Below, piece after piece: positions 56,862-60,364 of a stretch of 60,364 nucleotides of DNA (its first letter is position 1; every line of letters begins with the position of its first letter). Position numbers and translations under genes: made by a program. The DNA lies in assembly GCA_023150295.1 (NCBI GenBank), contig JAKLLE010000014.1, forward strand, positions 1 through 60,364. Reading direction: 5' to 3'. Under the pieces are notes generated by a model. That model worked only from the letters and a program-made list of their open reading frames with translations, did not search any database and was not told the origin of the DNA. This DNA comes from Giesbergeria sp. (GTDB taxonomy: Bacteria > Pseudomonadota > Gammaproteobacteria > Burkholderiales > Burkholderiaceae_C).

Positions 56862-57359
56862 TCAGGGCGAGGTACTTTCCTGCGGGCGCTGCGGCCCCAG
56901 CTTGAACACGCCGCTGGCGCGGGCGCAGGGCACGCCGTCGGCGGTGACCAGGCCTTGCGCAAAGACCATGGAGCGTGTGGCGCGCAGGAGCTGGGCCATG
57001 CCCTCCAGCCAGCAGCCCAGGGGAGACGGGGCGAGGTAGTCGATCTGAAGACTGATGGTGGGCAAGAAGCGCTGGGCCAGGGCGGCGTCCTGGTAGTGCA
57101 CGGACAGGGGCAGCAGCATGTCGCAGAAGCTGGCCATCATGCCGCCGTGCAGGTTGCCCATGGGGTTGATGTGGCGCTCCTGCACGCGCATGCCGAACTT
57201 GACCACCTCCCCTTGGTGCAGCAGGTACAGCGGGCCGTTGATGTGCATGAAGTTGCCGCCCGCGGGAAAGGGCACAAAGCCGGGCGGAACGTCTGCCGCA
57301 GGGTGCGCGAGGGACTGGGCCATGGAATGCGCGGCGGTGAGCGTGGTGGGGGCGGTCAT
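56862..57359 (-). CDS. PaaI-family hotdog thioesterase
   Basis: 165 residues. NPMGNLHGGMMASFCDMLL is the hotdog thioesterase motif (HGG...D), with LPTISLQIDYLAPSPLG further on. It would hydrolyse acyl-CoA thioesters, substrate unknown. Its start overlaps the stop of the transglutaminase-like gene by four bases, so they are coupled. Confidence 0.88.
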   Translation of the reverse strand: MTAPTTLTAAHSMAQSLAHPAADVPPGFVPFPAGGNFMHINGPLYLLHQGEVVKFGMRVQERHINPMGNLHGGMMASFCDMLLPLSVHYQDAALAQRFLPTISLQIDYLAPSPLGCWLEGMAQLLRATRSMVFAQGLVTADGVPCARASGVFKLGPQRPQESTSP

Positions 57360-58039
57360 GCGCCGGTCTCCTGTCGTACGTCGTCTTGAAAATTGGCGCC
57401 CTGCAGCGCGGCGCTGTCGCTCAGGCCGGGGCCATAGACGCGGGCAAAGTCCTGCACCATGGCGTCCAGCGGCAGGTCGTCGAAGGTGCCGCGCTGGTGC
57501 ACGTATTCCATGTGGCGCTGGCCCGCGCGGTCGTAGGGGTGGTAGAGGGAGTCGGTGCGGCCATCAAACTCCAGCGGCAGCAGGCCAAAGCGCTCGCACA
57601 GCTCGATGTTGAAAGCCGGTGTGGCCTTGACCCAGCGCCCGCCCAGCCACAGGTCGGTGTAGCCGTGCCAGATGAACAGGTCTGTCTGCATGGTCTGGCG
57701 CATGCGCTCGGTGCTCAGGTGGTTGCGCACGTCGGCAAAGCCCAGCCGCGCCGGTATGCCCGCCGCGCGGCAGGCGGCGGTGAGCAGCACGGCCTTGGGC
57801 ACGCACCAGCCGTGGCCCTGCGCCAGCACGGTGCTGGCGCGCATGCCGCTGGGCGAGAGGTCGATGCGGTAGGGGTCGTACCGAAAGCCGTCGCGCACCG
57901 CCAGGTACAGGGCCACGGCGCGTTCGCGCTCGTCCTGCCCCTGGGCGTGCTGCCAGGCAAAGGCCTGCACGGCGGGGTGGTCGCTGTCGATGCTGGGGGT
58001 GGGCTGCAGGTGCTGGGGGCGTGCGGGGCGTTGGGGCAT
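57356..58039 (-). CDS. Transglutaminase-like cysteine hydrolase
   Basis: 227 residues with the catalytic triad of the transglutaminase fold: Cys in VLAQGHGWCVPKAVLL, His in FIWHGYTDLWL, and Asp or Asn downstream in WVKATPAFN. GIPARLGFADVRNH is also typical. These bacterial proteins act as proteases or amidases rather than crosslinkers. No signal peptide is seen, so it is cytoplasmic. Confidence 0.85.
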   Translation of the reverse strand: MPQRPARPQHLQPTPSIDSDHPAVQAFAWQHAQGQDERERAVALYLAVRDGFRYDPYRIDLSPSGMRASTVLAQGHGWCVPKAVLLTAACRAAGIPARLGFADVRNHLSTERMRQTMQTDLFIWHGYTDLWLGGRWVKATPAFNIELCERFGLLPLEFDGRTDSLYHPYDRAGQRHMEYVHQRGTFDDLPLDAMVQDFARVYGPGLSDSAALQGANFQDDVRQETGA

Positions 58040-58116
58040 GCCCGCACCTTAGCATACCGCAGCCAGCGGTGTTACATGCGGTTGCGCAAGGAATGTCGCA
58101 TGGGTGACTGTGCGAA

Positions 58117-58251
58117 TCACCGCAACCGGCCATGCAGCAGGCGCGAGCGCTGCAGCGCCAGCAACTCCATCAAGCCGCCAGCCAGCGCGGCGGCCAGAAG
58201 CAACAGGGGCCAAAGGCCACGCGATCGGGTGCGGCGGTGGTGGGCTTGCAT
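58117..58251 (-). CDS. Very small one-pass membrane protein
   Basis: 44 residues: MQAHHRRTRSRG, then LWPLLLLAAALAGGLMELLAL as one membrane helix, then a basic tail. GGAGAG lies six bases before the ATG, a good site. It is divergent from the carboxypeptidase-like gene. No family recognised; the positive ends and a single helix suggest a regulatory or structural micro-protein, or it may be chance. Confidence 0.5.
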   Translation of the reverse strand: MQAHHRRTRSRGLWPLLLLAAALAGGLMELLALQRSRLLHGRLR

Positions 58252-58299
58252 GGTGCTCTCCAATCAAGGCGATGGGAACCGCCACCGTAGCGCGCCTGT

Positions 58300-59439
58300 A
58301 TGACAGCAGCACGACATACCCCCAGCCCTGCACACGCCAACAACACAGGCCTTGTCGGCACAGGCTGCGGCGCTATGCTGGGCCGTTGCACTGCCACCCG
58401 TCTGACCACCTGCCCCACTGCCACCGTGCTGCCCCGCGACCTGCCGGAACTGGATGAACTCGAACGCCTGCTGGCCCAGCACGCGCAGCACCTGCATGTG
58501 CAGCAGGTCTGCCGTGTGGCGCTGCCCCAGGCGCCCGCGTTTCCGGTGTACGCCATCGGCCTGGGCAGCACCGACCCCAGCGCCCCGGCGGCAGGCTTTT
58601 TTGGCGGCGTGCACGGGCTGGAGCGCATTGGTGCGCAGGTGGTGATTGCCTTCCTGCAAAGCGTGCTGCACCGCCTGCCGTGGGACAGCACCTTGCAGCA
58701 CCTGCTGGAACGGGTGCGCCTGGTGTTCATGCCCATCGTCAACCCCGGCGGCATGTGGGCCGCCACGCGGGCCAACCCGCGCGGTATCGACCTGATGCGC
58801 AATGCCCCGGTGGACGCCAGGGACCGCGTGCCTTTTTTGGTGGGCGGCCAGCGCCTGAGCAGCGGCCTGCCCTGGTACCGGGGCCGCCTGGGCGACCCCA
58901 TGGAGGCCGAGAGCCAGGCACTGTGCAGCGTGGTGCAGACCGAGTTGCTGGGGCGCCCCTTCAGCCTCGCGCTGGACTGCCATTCGGGCTTTGGCGTGAC
59001 GGACCGGCTGTGGTTTCCCTACGCCCACACGCGCGAACCCATGGCGCACCTGGCCGAAGTGCACGCGCTGCAGCACATTTTTTTGCAGGCACACAGCCAG
59101 CACCCCTACGTGATCGAGCCACAAAGCGCACAGTACCTGGCGCATGGCGACCTGTGGGACCACCTGTACCTGCAGGCCTGCCAGCAAAGCGGCACGGTGT
59201 TTCTGCCACTGACGCTGGAGATGGGCTCGTGGCTGTGGATCAAAAAGAACCCGCAGCAACTGTTTTCGCGCAACGGCATCTTCAACCCGCTCATCACCCA
59301 CCGCCACCAGCGTGTGCTGCGCCGCCACCTGGGCCTGCTGGACTTTCTGACCCGCGCCGCCGCCAGCCACAGCCAGTGGCTGCCCCAGGGCGAGGCGCGC
59401 CAACACCACTACCGCCATGCCCTGGACGCCTGGTACTGA
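58300..59439 (+). CDS. M14-family zinc carboxypeptidase-like protein
   Basis: Up to 379 residues; a later ATG at 58375 is equally possible, since neither has a ribosome site. The zinc motif is HGLE (GGVHGLERIGAQ), with FMPIVNPGGMWAATRANPRGIDLMRN and ALDCHSGFG, the M14/succinylglutamate-desuccinylase-type signature. It would cleave a C-terminal residue or an amide. It overlaps the next gene by 23 bases. Confidence 0.87.
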   Translation: MTAARHTPSPAHANNTGLVGTGCGAMLGRCTATRLTTCPTATVLPRDLPELDELERLLAQHAQHLHVQQVCRVALPQAPAFPVYAIGLGSTDPSAPAAGFFGGVHGLERIGAQVVIAFLQSVLHRLPWDSTLQHLLERVRLVFMPIVNPGGMWAATRANPRGIDLMRNAPVDARDRVPFLVGGQRLSSGLPWYRGRLGDPMEAESQALCSVVQTELLGRPFSLALDCHSGFGVTDRLWFPYAHTREPMAHLAEVHALQHIFLQAHSQHPYVIEPQSAQYLAHGDLWDHLYLQACQQSGTVFLPLTLEMGSWLWIKKNPQQLFSRNGIFNPLITHRHQRVLRRHLGLLDFLTRAAASHSQWLPQGEARQHHYRHALDAWY

Positions 59440-60223
59440 CCCCGGGCCCCGCACCTGGGTGCTGCTGCGCGGCCTGACGCGCGAGGCCGCACACTGGGGC
59501 GCCTTGGTACCGCTGCTGGCGCAGGCCCTGCCGCAAGACCGCATCCTCACGCTGGACCTGCCCGGCAACGGTAGCCTGCACGCGCAGGCATCACCCTGGT
59601 CGGTGCCTGCCATGGCGCAGGCCTGTCGCCAAGCGCTGGCGGCGCAGGGTGTGCGCGGGCCGGTGCACCTGCTGGCCATGTCGCTGGGCGCCATGGTGGC
59701 CACGGCATGGGCACACAGCGCGCCGAACGAGGTGGCGGGCTGCGTGCTCATCAACACCAGCATGCGCCCGTTCAGCCCGGTGCACCACCGCATGCAGCCG
59801 CACCACTGGCCCACGCTGGCCCGCCTGCTGCTGTGGCCGCACACGCCACTGCAGATCGAAACCACCGTGCTGCACATGACGAGCAACCACCCCGCCGCCC
59901 ATGCCAACGTGCTGCCCCAATGGGTGCTGGCGCGCCAGCAGCGCCCGGTGCGCGCCGCCAATGTGCTACGCCAACTGGCCGCCGCCGCCCGCTTCCGCGC
60001 CCCACCCACACCGCCGCCCGTGCCCACGCTGCTGCTGGCCAGCACGCACGACCGGCTGGTGCGCTCCGAATGCTCACGCGCCCTGGCACGCTCCTGGCGC
60101 TGCGCGCTGGTGGAACACCCCCACGCAGGCCACGACCTGCCGCTGGACGACCCGCAATGGGTGGTGGGGCAAGTGTGCGCTGGGGCAGCGGCACCAGGCA
60201 GCACGCCGCGAGACGGCGCCTAG
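59417..60223 (+). CDS. Alpha/beta hydrolase
   Basis: 268 residues. The nucleophile elbow is AMSLGAMVA (Ser), the acid lies near LLLASTHDRLV, and the His is in HAGHDLPLDDPQWV: a complete triad. It looks like an esterase or lipase of the BioH/haloperoxidase type; with a damaged bioB far away no link to biotin is implied. Coupled to the carboxypeptidase-like gene. Confidence 0.88.
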   Translation: MPWTPGTDPGPRTWVLLRGLTREAAHWGALVPLLAQALPQDRILTLDLPGNGSLHAQASPWSVPAMAQACRQALAAQGVRGPVHLLAMSLGAMVATAWAHSAPNEVAGCVLINTSMRPFSPVHHRMQPHHWPTLARLLLWPHTPLQIETTVLHMTSNHPAAHANVLPQWVLARQQRPVRAANVLRQLAAAARFRAPPTPPPVPTLLLASTHDRLVRSECSRALARSWRCALVEHPHAGHDLPLDDPQWVVGQVCAGAAAPGSTPRDGA

Positions 60224-60364
60224 ACTCAATACTGTTCAGATACGAAGCACCGGTGTTGGGTGGTGCTTTCGATGAAGGTTTTCCCCACGATGGCGTACGT
60301 TGAAGTTACTCATTTTGCGCTTGACGCCACGAGGGTTGCTGTGGCCGCGACTGCTGACGCATAG
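60224..60364. other. Window end without a recognisable gene
   Basis: 141 bases. A 24-codon frame starting MAYVEVTHFALDATRV runs from ATG 60290 to a TAG at the last base. It is too short to judge and may be the start of a gene outside the window in another frame or a chance frame. Confidence 0.3.

Noticed and set aside
60290-60364. 24-residue frame at the right edge as a gene
   Set aside because: It is shorter than most genes, has no ribosome site, and ends exactly at the window edge.

Overview
The window looks like chromosomal DNA from a high-GC betaproteobacterium of the Comamonadaceae (Acidovorax / Alicycliphilus / Diaphorobacter type). The basis is the dnaQ - tRNA-Val - isc cluster - uvrB - aromatic aminotransferase order, the Burkholderiales-type small proteins, and a dispersed ~36-bp repeat of a kind I associate with this family. 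The genus is inference.

Layout. (1) 1-3083: a biotin synthase gene whose 5' end is disrupted; a small sulfur-stress cluster (two DUF2892 proteins, OsmC, rhodanese) divergent from an ArsR regulator; then a dif-like half-site fused to a start-less remnant of a XafT-like (VC1465-family) gene. (2) 3084-22227: a complete 19,144-bp Tn3-family transposon with 47-bp terminal inverted repeats and a CATAC target duplication on both sides. It carries tnpA, a tyrosine recombinase, a Zn/Cd/Pb P-type ATPase, a CzcR/CzcS two-component system, a CzcI-CzcC-CzcB-CzcA RND efflux system with small accessory genes, and at the far end a KfrA-like coiled-coil protein that resembles TnpT. (3) 22228-31084: two identical tRNA-Val(CAC) genes, dnaQ, and the Fe-S assembly operon iscR-iscS-iscU-iscA-hscB-hscA-fdx, then uvrB. 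(4) 31187-39108: an aminotransferase, a CoA-transferase-like gene, a cold-shock/DUF1294 fusion, and the stress operon prkA-yeaH-spoVR, in which spoVR has a one-base frameshift. (5) 39372-40638: a compact restriction-modification pair (BglII-like endonuclease and MT-A70 methyltransferase). (6) 40692-60364: ygiQ, DUF502, an AraC-regulated glycerol-3-phosphate-type operon, a zinc phospholipase C-like exoprotein, several housekeeping hypotheticals, a 1213-residue MmeI-like single-chain restriction-modification enzyme, and a final set of hydrolase genes.

How the parts work together. The transposon is a self-contained metal-resistance unit: a P-type ATPase moves cytoplasmic Zn/Cd/Pb into the periplasm and a CzcCBA tripartite pump exports it, under CzcRS and probably MerR-type control. 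Its recombinase and KfrA-like protein are proposed to resolve cointegrates. The isc operon, the sulfur cluster and (if intact) bioB all concern sulfur and Fe-S chemistry, but are only neighbours.

Most unusual features: the fully delimited transposon with its split recombinase/KfrA-like arrangement; the dif/XafT remnant beside it; and seven copies of one 36-bp repeat, four of them read through in frame inside conserved proteins (HscA, YgiQ, and twice in the MmeI-like enzyme).
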